Positions 51,652-62,216 of a stretch of DNA of 64,000 bases are shown here, in pieces. Below the pieces are notes generated by a model that made no database searches, had not been told where the DNA came from, and worked only from the letters and a program-made list of their open reading frames with translations. This DNA is from CAJGBR01 sp045637425 (GTDB lineage Bacteria; Bacteroidota; Bacteroidia; Bacteroidales; Rikenellaceae): positions 1-64,000 of the forward strand of contig JAZTZL010000028.1 in assembly GCA_045637425.1 (NCBI GenBank), in the 5' to 3' direction. Positions within the stretch are counted from its first letter, which is position 1. Each line of letters opens with the position of its first letter. A program made the translations under genes and the position numbers.

Positions 51652-51682
51652 CAAATTTATGTTTTTTTTTCGATAAAAACAA
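51652..51682 (-). promoter_or_regulatory. Promoter of serC-serA-DUF1015
   Basis: On the minus strand TTG (reverse of 51680-51682), 20-base spacer and TAAATTTG (reverse of 51652-51659). The leader to the serC ATG is about 100 bases. Confidence 0.7.
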
Positions 51683-51734
51683 CTTAACGCAAAAATCTTC
51701 AAAATTATCGAAAATTCGCACTCATTTTAGTCGA

Positions 51735-54700
51735 TTAAATCCACTTTACCAACGGAAAATCTGTTCTATGGGCGAGTGCCGAATTGCGAGCAAACACTCT
51801 GATTGTTGTATCAAAAGTACCTGTTCGGTCGGGTATGATTTCTATTTTGTAGCTCACCCGCGAACCATCGACTCCACACACTTCAAGGCTGTGCACCGAG
51901 AGCACCTCGGCCTCTACCGAATCGGATATCTGTGCCGAATAAAGTATTTCTACACCGATGTCCGCTGCCGACAAATCACCTACATCTACTACGACCTCAA
52001 TCGGATAGCGCTCACCCGTCTTTATCACCGAACGACTCATATTCAGACTCGAGACAGATATTATCTTAACTTTATGCCACGACTGTTCGACACGATGTTT
52101 CCACTCCACGAGTGACCGCACCGCAGCAAAACGGTTAGCCACAAGCCCCGCACTGCGTTCCTTTAGCGGCAGATAATATTGTGATTCATAATCCATTATC
52201 ATTCTATACGAAGTAAAGTTCGAGGCTACATCTGCAATCGACCGTTTCACCATTTTCAGCCACTGGGCAGGTTCTCCACCATCGAGTCTGCTGTAGTACA
52301 TAGGTGCAATCTGTTCTTCGATAATGTTGTAAATCATTTCGCTATCCATTTCATTCTGAAAGCGCTCGTCATCATAAGTAGCCTTCATTGGCAGAGTCCA
52401 CCCCGTACCCTCGCGATAGCCCTCAACCCACCAGCCGTCCAACACACTGAAATTCAACACACCATTCATTGCGGCCTTCATTCCACTCGTACCCGATGCC
52501 TCCTGAGTCCTCATAGGCGTATTGAGCCACACATCTACCCCCTGTACCATTTTCGCAGCAAGTTCCATATCGTAATTCTGCAGAAAGATTATCTTGCCAA
52601 CAAATTGTGGCATAGACGAAACCTCAACTATTTTTCGGATAAACTCCTGTCCCGGGCGGTCATTAGGGTGAGCCTTTCCTGCGAAGATAAACCGTACAGG
52701 ACGCGCAGGGTTATTGACTATTTGGTCGAGCCGCTCGATATTGTTCAGCAGCAACGTAGCCCGCTTATAAGTAGCAAAACGTCGAGCAAATCCTATGGTC
52801 AACACATCAGTCTGCAACCCTTCGCGAATTGCAACCATACTGCGCGGCGAATCGAAACGGAACTGACTCGGATCAGAGACTCGGCGTCGAATCTCCTCCA
52901 TAAGGTTATTTTTCAGTTTTAGGCGGGCATTCCACATTTCCTGGTCGGGCACTCGATAGATTTGCTGCCAACACTTTGCATCATAACGATTCGTGGCTCG
53001 AAACTCACTCCCGAAATAATTTTCATAGATTGACTGCATTATCGGAGCGCTCCACGATGGATAGTGAACTCCATTTGTAACGTGCCCTATGTGCAATTCA
53101 TCTGCAAAATACCCAGGCCACAGAGATGCAAAAATCTTACGACTGGTCTGTCCGTGCAACCAACTCACACCATTGACCTCCTGCGAAGTATTGCACGCCA
53201 AACGACTCATTGAAAAGCGATTATCCTCACCCGTCGGGTCTATACCCAGAGCTATGAATCTAGCCCACGAAATGCCCAACAAGTCGGGATAGTGCGACAC
53301 ATATTGGCGCATCATCGACTCGGGAAATTGATCGTGACCAGCAGGTACGGGCGTATGCGTAGTGAAAAGTTGTGATGCCCGAACCAATTCAAGAGCCTCG
53401 TCAAAGGTTAATTTTCTATTCTGCACCATCGACCTCAACCGTTCGATTGCAGCCATTGCTGCGTGGCCCTCATTCAGATGGTAGACATCGACATCTATCC
53501 CGAGCTGTTCGAGCAGTTTCACGCCACCAATACCCAACAGGAGTTCCTGTCTTAGTCTGTTATCCCAATCGCCACCATAGAGGTAGTAACTAATCGAACG
53601 GTCCTCGGGTTGATTCGCCTCGTGATCTGTATCAAGCAGATAGAGTTTCACACGCCCCACTTCACAGCACCACACAAGTGCCGTAATCGTGCGCCCCGGC
53701 AGCCCGACCTGCACCGAAACCCAATTACCCTGACCATCTCGGACAGGAGTTATCGGTAGTTTATAAAAATTCTGAGCCTCGTAGGTTGTCTCCTGCTGAC
53801 CATCAGCTGAGAGTCGCTGTGTGAAATAGCCATATCTGTATAATAACCCTATAGCAGTGATATTCACATTTTTATCGCTCGCCTCTTTAAGGTAGTCGCC
53901 AGCCAATACCCCGAGCCCGCCCGAGTATATCTTCAACGAACTATGCACCCCATATTCCATACATAGGTAAGCTATTCGCACCCCGTTCGAATCGAATTTT
54001 CGATCCATATATTTTCTGAAATCGCCATACACACGATTCATCTTCGACATAAACTCGGCATCAGCTACAAGCTCTCGGAATCGGCTCATATTCAGCGCAT
54101 CAAGAAATGTAATAGGGTTATTATCCGAGTCGTGCCAGAGATGAGAATCAATATACTCGAACAGTTCCGAGGCTTGATGATTCCACGACCACCAGAGATT
54201 GCGCGACAGTTCCTCAAGGGGAGCCAACTCATCGGGCAGGTCACGTTCGACCATAACCCGAATCCAATGTGGAGTTTGTGAATTCCCCGACATATCATCA
54301 AAGTAGATATCCGAGGTGTGCGACTTGAAATTTGGATTCCGCACAGCAACCGACTCCAGAGCCCGACTCCACGCACTTCGGTAGTAGTCAATGAAATTAG
54401 ACCACCTTGCAAGTTCTGCAATCTGGCGAGCACACTGCGACCTGCGCCGCATCTCGGGCAGCGAATATGACGAATATTGCATTATGGCACTGGATAGAGC
54501 TGCTGCAGAATCGACATAATTATCATCGGTTCGAGGAATCACACAAATTCCAGACCTTGGAGAAAAACTCTGTTCGCGCACCCACGTTCCAAATCCTGAC
54601 AACGATGTGGTCAATGTCGGAATCCCCAACGCAATGCTCTCGACCGGAGTATAACCCCAAGGCTCATAATATGATGGATACAGCGTAAAATCTTGAGTCT

Positions 54701-55967
54701 GTAACAATTCGTAATATGAACAATTGAACACTCCGTCTGCACCATTGAGATAGGTCGGTACAAAGAGCACCTGCAGCGGAGAGGTTGGCGAATCCAACAC
54801 CGATCCTGAAATCTTTTTAAGAATCGGGTCTGAGGACTCATCGGTAAGATAATGAGTTAAATGACGAGATACCCCACTCTCTTTATTCACGTTTCTGTCG
54901 GATAAATATTCCACGAGGTCTTGTCGAGCACCACGGTTAGCAGCCGGAACTGCCACAACAAGCAACGTCTGACGAGTCAAACGCCCTGACTCCGCCACGT
55001 TACAAACCGCATCAAGCAATAGATCCAAACCCTTATTGTGCATCTCATACCTACCACTTGTTCCGATTACGAATGTTTGTTCCGAAAATTTCACTCCAAG
55101 ACAGAACTCCGCGACCTTGAACAACCGTTTTTTCAGGCTCAACACTTCTTTGCCATCATCTGAGATTGAAATATCAAAACCGTTTGGCGTAATAAAATCT
55201 GGTTTACGCCCGAGTAACAATTCACACTCCCGCGCCGTTACTGCGCTGACCGTAGTAAAACAATCGACATTTGCAGCAGCCATTTTCTCCAACGAATGTT
55301 TAGCTACTACACCCAAACTGCGCGCAGCGTCGTCTGTATTGCAGTGTTCCATTTCACCATACAGAGCTGCACCCGAAGCCGCCAATGCCCGACCTAAGAC
55401 CGTAGCGTGTGTAGTAAAAACGGTTGCAACCTGAGGGGTATTACTCTTAAGATACAGAGCGCCTGATACGGTCAGCCACTCGTGAAAATGGGCTACGACC
55501 CGAGTTGATGGAGTGCAGACCGACTCGACAAAATTTGCGATTACACGAGCTGCTGCATAGCCGAACAGGACAGGTTCGATGTAGTCCCAACCACCCGAAA
55601 TGGAATCGACACGATATTGGTCCCACATCGTACGCAATAGGTCATCGCGGTAGTTTATCAGCGAACCAAAATCGACCAGAACCACTATCGGTCGTCCAAC
55701 TATATTCCACCGCCCCACCCTTACGCGAATGCCCACATCATAGAGCGCATCTCGCCAACGGCTCATCAAGTTGTAATCCTCTTCAAATTCCGAATGGATA
55801 TTATCGTTCTGCAAATCAGGGCCTATCAATACATAGTTATCGCCCATAATAGCTACGGTTTCGCGAGCCTTCGACACTAAAACCGTATGTATTCCACCCA
55901 CTTTGTTACACACTTCCCAACTGATTTCGAACAGAAAATCTGGTTGGAAACGACCACGTTCGTCCAT
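51735..55967 (-). CDS. Fusion of GT3-type glycogen synthase and GT35 alpha-glucan phosphorylase
   Basis: This 1410-residue cytoplasmic protein joins two enzymes. Residues 1 to about 545 resemble eukaryotic-type (GT3) glycogen synthase: EVCNKVGGIHTVL start, HFHEW, TTHATVLGRAL and RKPDFITPNGFD. Residues about 560-1400 are a bacterial alpha-glucan phosphorylase: DUF3417-type start (LEELSRNLWWSWNHQASELF), LAGDYLKEASD, YHLNEGHAA and the pyridoxal-phosphate lysine in EASGTSGMKAAMNG. In Bacteroides the two are separate adjacent genes. One chain here carries both synthesis and breakdown of glycogen. It is the last gene of the five-gene operon, 22 bases after the HemW-like gene. Confidence 0.93.
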   Translation of the reverse strand: MDERGRFQPDFLFEISWEVCNKVGGIHTVLVSKARETVAIMGDNYVLIGPDLQNDNIHSEFEEDYNLMSRWRDALYDVGIRVRVGRWNIVGRPIVVLVDFGSLINYRDDLLRTMWDQYRVDSISGGWDYIEPVLFGYAAARVIANFVESVCTPSTRVVAHFHEWLTVSGALYLKSNTPQVATVFTTHATVLGRALAASGAALYGEMEHCNTDDAARSLGVVAKHSLEKMAAANVDCFTTVSAVTARECELLLGRKPDFITPNGFDISISDDGKEVLSLKKRLFKVAEFCLGVKFSEQTFVIGTSGRYEMHNKGLDLLLDAVCNVAESGRLTRQTLLVVAVPAANRGARQDLVEYLSDRNVNKESGVSRHLTHYLTDESSDPILKKISGSVLDSPTSPLQVLFVPTYLNGADGVFNCSYYELLQTQDFTLYPSYYEPWGYTPVESIALGIPTLTTSLSGFGTWVREQSFSPRSGICVIPRTDDNYVDSAAALSSAIMQYSSYSLPEMRRRSQCARQIAELARWSNFIDYYRSAWSRALESVAVRNPNFKSHTSDIYFDDMSGNSQTPHWIRVMVERDLPDELAPLEELSRNLWWSWNHQASELFEYIDSHLWHDSDNNPITFLDALNMSRFRELVADAEFMSKMNRVYGDFRKYMDRKFDSNGVRIAYLCMEYGVHSSLKIYSGGLGVLAGDYLKEASDKNVNITAIGLLYRYGYFTQRLSADGQQETTYEAQNFYKLPITPVRDGQGNWVSVQVGLPGRTITALVWCCEVGRVKLYLLDTDHEANQPEDRSISYYLYGGDWDNRLRQELLLGIGGVKLLEQLGIDVDVYHLNEGHAAMAAIERLRSMVQNRKLTFDEALELVRASQLFTTHTPVPAGHDQFPESMMRQYVSHYPDLLGISWARFIALGIDPTGEDNRFSMSRLACNTSQEVNGVSWLHGQTSRKIFASLWPGYFADELHIGHVTNGVHYPSWSAPIMQSIYENYFGSEFRATNRYDAKCWQQIYRVPDQEMWNARLKLKNNLMEEIRRRVSDPSQFRFDSPRSMVAIREGLQTDVLTIGFARRFATYKRATLLLNNIERLDQIVNNPARPVRFIFAGKAHPNDRPGQEFIRKIVEVSSMPQFVGKIIFLQNYDMELAAKMVQGVDVWLNTPMRTQEASGTSGMKAAMNGVLNFSVLDGWWVEGYREGTGWTLPMKATYDDERFQNEMDSEMIYNIIEEQIAPMYYSRLDGGEPAQWLKMVKRSIADVASNFTSYRMIMDYESQYYLPLKERSAGLVANRFAAVRSLVEWKHRVEQSWHKVKIISVSSLNMSRSVIKTGERYPIEVVVDVGDLSAADIGVEILYSAQISDSVEAEVLSVHSLEVCGVDGSRVSYKIEIIPDRTGTFDTTIRVFARNSALAHRTDFPLVKWI

Positions 55968-55989
55968 TATTTCTCAGAGCGAGAACCTT

Positions 55990-57111
55990 TTATCCTAAGA
56001 AGAGTTCGGAGATAATAGAATCGGATATCAAAAACTTTTCTTCGGGGATTCTCAACCACTGGTCAGTAACAATAATGTTGCCGATTTTTTGAGCAGGCTG
56101 CGAATCAGCCAAGAGATTGTCCAGCGCCTCGGCACCGAACTTTGTGCGGAATTCCGTGAGATTAACACCTTCTGCAGTCCGCAATGCTATCATAAGGTGT
56201 TCATTATAAACATCTTGTTGAGTCAAATGTTCGCCCTCAATGTGAGTCAGCGCATCGACCGAAGTTAAATATTCATTCACATTTGCTACGTTCCAGTAGC
56301 GGCTCTGCCCGTCGAATGAGTGCGCAGCAGGCCCAACGCCCAGATAGGGTATTCCGCGCCAATAGGAGGAGTTGTGTTTGCTGCGGAAGGTCGGGCGGGC
56401 AAAATTGGATATTTCGTAGTGTTCAAACCCCGACTCCCTCAACATTCGGCACACGAGTTCGTAATGCTGCGTACTGACCTGCTCCGACACCTCGCTAATT
56501 GCACCTTCAGCCAGACGGCGACCAAATACCGTACCCTGCTCAATCCCCAGGTGGTAGGCCGAGATGTGCTGCACTCCGAGCGCAATGAGTTGAGCCAGTG
56601 ATGATTCAACCTCCTCGTCGATCAGCCCCGGGATAGCATAAATAAGGTCTGCCGAGATATTTTCGAAGCCTGCACGCTGCGCCTCGACTATGGCAGCAAC
56701 TGCCTGTGCAGCACTATGTTTTCTGTTTATAAATTTCAGTATTCTGTCCGAAAGCGACTGCACACCGATGCTGAGTCGATTGACTCCGATGCTTTTCAAC
56801 TCAGATAGGTAATCTTCAGTAAGTTGTTCGGGATTGGCCTCGAGCGTAAACTCCACCAACTGCGAGCAGTCAAAGTTGCTCCTGACACACTCAGCAATTT
56901 GAGCAATCTGCCCCGGACTACACAACGACGGAGTCCCCCCACCAAAGTAGAGCGTTTCGACGGGCTCGGTCAAGAAATCTCGGCGCAGAGTAATCTCTCG
57001 ACAAATGGCATCTACGGTTTCGGCCATTCGGGCGTGATTTGCAACCGAATAGAAGTCGCAATAGTAACACTTTGTTTTGCAAAATGGAATATGTACGTAG
57101 ACTCCAGCCAT
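55990..57111 (-). CDS. hemW: HemW-like radical SAM protein
   Basis: This 373-residue radical SAM protein has the cluster motif CKTKCYYCDF near residue 11, YFGGGTPSL and SIGVQSLSD, plus a C-terminal HemN-like domain. It belongs to the HemW group, which binds haem and delivers it to respiratory proteins. Older annotation calls such proteins oxygen-independent coproporphyrinogen oxidase, but the extra HemN residues are lacking. It follows the DUF5689 gene by 4 bases. Confidence 0.9.
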   Translation of the reverse strand: MAGVYVHIPFCKTKCYYCDFYSVANHARMAETVDAICREITLRRDFLTEPVETLYFGGGTPSLCSPGQIAQIAECVRSNFDCSQLVEFTLEANPEQLTEDYLSELKSIGVNRLSIGVQSLSDRILKFINRKHSAAQAVAAIVEAQRAGFENISADLIYAIPGLIDEEVESSLAQLIALGVQHISAYHLGIEQGTVFGRRLAEGAISEVSEQVSTQHYELVCRMLRESGFEHYEISNFARPTFRSKHNSSYWRGIPYLGVGPAAHSFDGQSRYWNVANVNEYLTSVDALTHIEGEHLTQQDVYNEHLMIALRTAEGVNLTEFRTKFGAEALDNLLADSQPAQKIGNIIVTDQWLRIPEEKFLISDSIISELFLG

Positions 57112-57115
57112 TATA

Positions 57116-57946
57116 CTAATTGTTTATTACGACATCATCAAGACTGCGCATCTGGATTCTATACTCCGAATCATTCTTTTTCAGCACAATGCCCGTAACA
57201 GAAAATGTCGATTCAGGTACAAAAGAATCAGCAAATTGAGCATAGCCGCTGGTATAAATATAGATAGTCCGCCACTCGGAATCCATCGCAGCAATATCCA
57301 TCGACCGAGCATAACCCGATGGCGAATATTTTTCGGATTGAGCCCAACGACTCCACATCGAGAGGTCAGCTACGACACCGTCAATCCTGACCAATTGCCC
57401 CACATCATTTACAGTCAATTCCGAAATTTTGCGCACAACAGGCTGCTGTTCACCACCCTTTTGCACATCAAACAGATATTTGGTCATTAACGCAAGAGTT
57501 GCAATTTCGGCTATTTCTTCAGATGCGTCACCCTGTGGTGCGAGCCCCAAGTGCAACATTCGGTCGCTCATTCCGAGCCGCAGACCTCGAACCCTCACCG
57601 ATACACTTGCTCCAAGCGGGTAGTAATTATGTAAATCGTACTGCCCCAGCGCAATGGCAACTGCTCCCGCAGAGTCCTGAATCACAATCTTTTTATAGAA
57701 ATTGTCTGCCACGTCATTGGCCGTGACTACGCCCCTGACCACTGCATCTGTTGTGAGCGTAACTCCGCCCTCGACATAAAGACTTTTCAGTTGCGAAATG
57801 GAAATCACCTCCACCGAATCGCCCGTCTCAACCTCTTCCTCTGATGGAATATCCTCAAACGAATTGTATCCGCAACTGTACAAAAACAAAACGGTCAGGA
57901 GTGCCCACAGACCAAACCAGCCTCTGACAATCATCAACCGTTTCAT
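57116..57946 (-). CDS. DUF5689 OB-fold lipoprotein
   Basis: This 276-residue lipoprotein has lipobox LYSC (Cys25). Two OB-fold-like halves are seen: VVRGVVTANDVADNFYKKIVIQDSAGAVAI (the DUF5689 hallmark) and a second one near residue 180-270 (LVRIDGVVADL, FSVTGIVLKK). The family is Bacteroidota-specific, often cell-surface and of unknown role. It lies 11 bases after ruvB in the same operon. Confidence 0.82.
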   Translation of the reverse strand: MKRLMIVRGWFGLWALLTVLFLYSCGYNSFEDIPSEEEVETGDSVEVISISQLKSLYVEGGVTLTTDAVVRGVVTANDVADNFYKKIVIQDSAGAVAIALGQYDLHNYYPLGASVSVRVRGLRLGMSDRMLHLGLAPQGDASEEIAEIATLALMTKYLFDVQKGGEQQPVVRKISELTVNDVGQLVRIDGVVADLSMWSRWAQSEKYSPSGYARSMDIAAMDSEWRTIYIYTSGYAQFADSFVPESTFSVTGIVLKKNDSEYRIQMRSLDDVVINN

Positions 57947-57957
57947 ATATCAAATCA

Positions 57958-58962
57958 TTAAAAAAGCGTAGCCATTGTATTGGGTTTCATCTCTCCCAAA
58001 TGGGCGTATGCCAACTCCGTAGCCTCGCGGCCTCGCGGCGTACGACGAATGAATCCCTCTTTAATAAGGAATGGCTCATAGACATCTTCGATAGTACCTG
58101 CGTCCTCGCCTACTGCCGTAGCAATGGTATTCAGCCCAACAGGTCCACCTCCGAACTTGTGAATTATCGTAGCCAGAATCTTATTGTCCATCTGGTCTAA
58201 ACCTCGCGAATCGATATTCAGAGCATCGAGCGCATATCTCGTAATATTCAAATCGGCTACGCCGTCGCCCTTGACCTGTGCAAAATCACGCACCCTGCGC
58301 AACAAAGAATTAGCCACACGAGGCGTACCGCGACTGCGCAATGCAATCTCGACCAGAGCCTCCTCCTCAATCTCCATACCCAGAATTCCCGACGAGCGAC
58401 GCAAGATTTTTTTCAGTGTTTCGGTATCATAATACTCGAGGTGGCACTGAATGCCGAATCGAGCGCGCAACGGACTTGTCAGCAGACCGCTACGGGTCGT
58501 AGCACCAATAAGTGTAAATGGATTGAGTTCTATCTGAATAGACCTCGCACTCGGCCCCTTATCCAGCACAATATCAATTTTGAAGTCCTCCATAGCCGAG
58601 TACAAATACTCCTCGACCACGGGACTCAGACGGTGAATTTCGTCAATGAACAGCACATCGCCCGACTCGAGCGAGGTCAGCAATCCCGCCAAATCACCCG
58701 GTTTGTCCAGCACCGGCCCTGAGGTAACCTTCATAGCTACGCCCATCTCGCGACTGACGATATTTGCCAGCGTAGTCTTACCCAACCCGGGAGGTCCGTG
58801 CAACAACAAATGGTCCAAAGACTCGCCTCTCATCAAGGCAGCCTTGATGAAAACACGAAGATTCTCAACAATCTTATCCTGCCCACTGAAATTATCCAGC
58901 TGCTGAGGACGAATCTTGTTTTCGAACTCCAAATCGGTATCTAACTGATGAATATCTCTCAT
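57958..58962 (-). CDS. ruvB: Holliday junction branch migration ATPase RuvB
   Basis: This 334-residue AAA+ motor moves Holliday junctions with RuvA. It has FSGQDKIVENL, Walker A GPPGLGKTTLAN, Walker B LFIDEIHRL, the arginine-finger region TTRSGLLTSPLRARFG and the C-terminal winged helix (FLIKEGFIRRTPRGREAT). The ATG at 58962 is preceded by GGAGGA and overlaps the DUF2723 stop by one base (TAATG). The in-frame start 21 bases upstream is inside that gene. Confidence 0.97.
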   Translation of the reverse strand: MRDIHQLDTDLEFENKIRPQQLDNFSGQDKIVENLRVFIKAALMRGESLDHLLLHGPPGLGKTTLANIVSREMGVAMKVTSGPVLDKPGDLAGLLTSLESGDVLFIDEIHRLSPVVEEYLYSAMEDFKIDIVLDKGPSARSIQIELNPFTLIGATTRSGLLTSPLRARFGIQCHLEYYDTETLKKILRRSSGILGMEIEEEALVEIALRSRGTPRVANSLLRRVRDFAQVKGDGVADLNITRYALDALNIDSRGLDQMDNKILATIIHKFGGGPVGLNTIATAVGEDAGTIEDVYEPFLIKEGFIRRTPRGREATELAYAHLGEMKPNTMATLF

Positions 58963-61900
58963 TATTCCTCCATAAGACCGCACTGTTTGAAGTATGTCTC
59001 CATCTCTTCCATTATAGCAGTCTGTTTATACTTGGTTGCAAGTTTATAGAGTTCATACAGCATATATACATCTTCGTCGAATTCTCGTTCAACGCTCTTC
59101 CACTTCGCACCACTGAATTGTGAGTAGTACAACATATGCTGTTTCAGAATATATGTCCATTCGTTCAACACCTCGTTAGCCTTTTCGGGCTGGTTCATCT
59201 TGTAGTATGTTTCAACTACAGGCAGCGTAGAGTCATACGAGTGAGCAATCTTCGAGAATGGCACCTCTTCCAAACCGAATGCGAGTGCCTGCTTAGCTCG
59301 GGTTGTATCACCCTCTTCCATCAGTTGCTGAGCCAGTCGCGCGAATGTACCTCTGATTTGTACTACTCGATACGAATGTTGAATAGTTGCATCTGCATAA
59401 GCTCGCGGGTCTTTGATATTGGCATACTTGAACTTGTTCATCAAGTTATTCCACAAATATTCGGTATCGATGCGACCTACGGTCAATCCCTTGACCTCAG
59501 TTCTGATAGGCACCAATCTGTAAGCGAAACCATCTTGTTGCATAAATTCGGTCAATCCCAACTGGCGAGTCACTGCCGTAGGTTGAGTAAAATACAACGG
59601 GCGTTTCCAATCGAAGTTAGCCAGCAGGTCGAGCAACATCATTTCGCTGCGGTCGATTTGCGATCCAGACAACTTGAGCACAATCGTATCAACTGCCAAG
59701 TGAGCATCTTCAGCGCGAAGAATACCCGACTCGATTGCGTTCTGCTTATTGACAGGCAACAGAATCGTAGTCACCGGAATGTAGTCCATTTGGCGACCGC
59801 TGTACATTTTGACCTTGGTTCGAGGGTCTTCGCTCTTGATGAGTTCCATCACTTGTGCAATCTCCAACGGGCGGTCGAATGTTTCGTAAACGGGCAACGA
59901 ACCGTTCACTCCGGTATATTTTTCTCTTGGCAATGAGAAAGGCACAGGTTCCGACTCGTTCGACTTGATTCTCATCTGGTCGATGTACCACTCAGCACCG
60001 AGGTAACTCATATTCATCACTCTAACATCAGGACGCACTCCTTCAACCTCCTGACTATACCACAACGGGAATGTGTCGTTATCCCCGAAGTTCATTATGA
60101 TTGAATTTGGCAGCGTAGATTCGAGGTAGTTATGGCCGAAATCACGAGCCACATATCTGTGTGAACGGTCGTGGTCGTCCCAGTTCTGAGCAATCAGGAT
60201 AACGGGAACAACTGCCGAAAGCACAGTCGCAGCACCAAGTGTTGCCCATCTGTTTGAAGTAAACTTCTTCAGCGAATCGTGAATCAACAACAGTCCCAAA
60301 CCAATCCAAATTGAGAATGCATAGAACGAACCGGCAAACACATAGTCACGTTCGCGAGGCTCACCTGGAGGCATATTCAGATAGACTGCAATTGCAAGAC
60401 CCGTCATAATGAAAAGCCACATAACCACGGTAAATCCGCGTCCATCGCGAATGTACTGATAATACACGCCCAACAAGCCCAATAAGAACGGCAGGAAGAA
60501 ATACACATTTCTACCTTTGTTGTTCTTCATATCATCGGGCAGATTAGACTGCGGACCCAACAACATCTCGTCAATCGGAGTAATACCCGACAGCCAATTA
60601 CCTTTAGTAAGTTCGCCTACGGACTGCTCATCGCTCTGACGACCCACAAAGTTCCACATAAAATAACGCCAATACATAAAGTTCAACTGGTAATTGAAGA
60701 AGAACTTCAGATTTTCAGCAAAAGTCGGAAGAGTCACTGTAGCAGGCTCACCACGATAGTTTATGTAGTTTCGTTTCACTCCGCGTACTCCGCCCCACGC
60801 CTTGTAACCTTCGGCGTGTGCCGGACTATACATACGGGGGAAGAATGTTTTCAATTCAGATGGATATGTATAGTCTATAATTCTTGAGAATTTTTCATAG
60901 CGGTCTCCTATCGCGATATAGAAGTCGCCCTCTTTCACGCCGTTGTACTCAGAGTTGTAGTAAGGACCGAACAACAACGGACGAGAACCATATTGGTCGC
61001 GGTCGAGCGTAGACTTCAACGCATAGGCATTATTCGGATTGTTGCTGTTCATCGGCGGATTGGCAACGGCACGAATCGGATAAGAAGTATAACTGCCATA
61101 TCCAATCATAAACACAGCGATGAATAACAATGCAGCATTGGCCTTTACCATACCTTTGCTATATGTAAACCAGAGTCCGCCACCCAGCAGCGCAAAGAGC
61201 AACAGTGCAAATACAATCAGACCCGTATTGAACTCCATACCGAACCAATTGACAAATGCGTAGTCAAAAGCGGCTCCCATAGCGACAGTTCCCGGAATCA
61301 CGAAGAAATTCACCAATCCCAGCAGCAACACAGATGCAACCGTAGCGAGGATTACTCCGCGACGTGTAATTTTCTCGTATTTTTTGAAGTAATAAACAAA
61401 CACGATTGCAGGGATAGCCAGCAGGTTGAGCAAGTGAACTCCCACCGACAGACCCATCAAATATGCAATCAGCACCAGCCAACGGCCCGAGTGTTTCTCA
61501 TCGGCATACTCTTCCCATTTGAGTATTGCCCAGAAAACCATAGCAGTAAAGAGCGACGACATTGCGTAAACTTCACTCTCCACAGCCGAGAACCAGAACG
61601 TATCTGTGAAGGCATAAGCCAGCGAACCGACTACACCCGCAGCGATGATAGCCCAACTTTGATTTTTTGTAGGCTCGCTACCCGCACCCACTTCAATTTT
61701 GCGAGCAAGATGCGTAATGCTCCAGAAGAGGAACATAATTGTGAGCGCGCTACATACGCAGGACATAATGTTGATAGCCAGCGCTACAAATTGAGTCGAA
61801 GGCGCAAATATCGCAAAAAGACGCGCAATAAGGAAGAACAACGGGTTACCGGGAGGGTGACCGATTTCCAATTTATACGAAGTTGCGATAAATTCGGCGC

Positions 61901-62009
61901 AGTCCCAAAGACTTGCCGAAGGTTCAGTTGTCATAACGTAGACAACTCCCGAAATGAGTGCTACGACCCACCCGAAAAGGTTGTTGTACTTTTTAAAGTA
62001 TCCCATCAA
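58962..62009 (-). CDS. DUF2723 family membrane protein (GT-C type, putative protein O-mannosyltransferase)
   Basis: This 1015-residue protein has about 10-12 membrane segments in its first 590 residues and a soluble C-terminal half with TPR-like helices near the end. The N-terminal motif SASLWDCAEFIATSYKLEIGHPPGNPLF places it in DUF2723, with the acidic residue after the first membrane helix typical of GT-C glycosyltransferases. Bacteroidota glycosylate many exported proteins, and a role there is plausible but unproved. It is the first gene of a five-gene operon. Confidence 0.9.
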   Translation of the reverse strand: MMGYFKKYNNLFGWVVALISGVVYVMTTEPSASLWDCAEFIATSYKLEIGHPPGNPLFFLIARLFAIFAPSTQFVALAINIMSCVCSALTIMFLFWSITHLARKIEVGAGSEPTKNQSWAIIAAGVVGSLAYAFTDTFWFSAVESEVYAMSSLFTAMVFWAILKWEEYADEKHSGRWLVLIAYLMGLSVGVHLLNLLAIPAIVFVYYFKKYEKITRRGVILATVASVLLLGLVNFFVIPGTVAMGAAFDYAFVNWFGMEFNTGLIVFALLLFALLGGGLWFTYSKGMVKANAALLFIAVFMIGYGSYTSYPIRAVANPPMNSNNPNNAYALKSTLDRDQYGSRPLLFGPYYNSEYNGVKEGDFYIAIGDRYEKFSRIIDYTYPSELKTFFPRMYSPAHAEGYKAWGGVRGVKRNYINYRGEPATVTLPTFAENLKFFFNYQLNFMYWRYFMWNFVGRQSDEQSVGELTKGNWLSGITPIDEMLLGPQSNLPDDMKNNKGRNVYFFLPFLLGLLGVYYQYIRDGRGFTVVMWLFIMTGLAIAVYLNMPPGEPRERDYVFAGSFYAFSIWIGLGLLLIHDSLKKFTSNRWATLGAATVLSAVVPVILIAQNWDDHDRSHRYVARDFGHNYLESTLPNSIIMNFGDNDTFPLWYSQEVEGVRPDVRVMNMSYLGAEWYIDQMRIKSNESEPVPFSLPREKYTGVNGSLPVYETFDRPLEIAQVMELIKSEDPRTKVKMYSGRQMDYIPVTTILLPVNKQNAIESGILRAEDAHLAVDTIVLKLSGSQIDRSEMMLLDLLANFDWKRPLYFTQPTAVTRQLGLTEFMQQDGFAYRLVPIRTEVKGLTVGRIDTEYLWNNLMNKFKYANIKDPRAYADATIQHSYRVVQIRGTFARLAQQLMEEGDTTRAKQALAFGLEEVPFSKIAHSYDSTLPVVETYYKMNQPEKANEVLNEWTYILKQHMLYYSQFSGAKWKSVEREFDEDVYMLYELYKLATKYKQTAIMEEMETYFKQCGLMEE

Positions 62010-62103
62010 AAACTATCTAAATTTTTATTTTTCAACTAATTACAACTCAAGACAGGCAGCTCCGAATCATCATTCGAGCCACCTCCTCCGAATTTAACAT
62101 TTG

Positions 62104-62111
62104 CAAAGGTA
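62104..62111 (-). promoter_or_regulatory. Promoter -7 box for the DUF2723-ruvB-DUF5689-hemW-glycogen operon
   Basis: Reverse complement TACCTTTG. The leader to the DUF2723 ATG at 62009 is about 90 bases. No further promoter is visible inside the five tightly packed genes. Confidence 0.7.
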
Positions 62112-62216
62112 GAAAAAATTTAATTAATATGCTCCAATTTATACAATTGATTCAAAATTAGCCACGGCATCTCATCACGCCCGACCAATTATCACTCGCA
62201 TTTTCATACAAAAAAA

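Noticed and set aside
59136..59936. 266-codon plus-strand frame opposite the DUF2723 gene
   Set aside because: It is an antisense shadow, with no promoter and no signal or domain.
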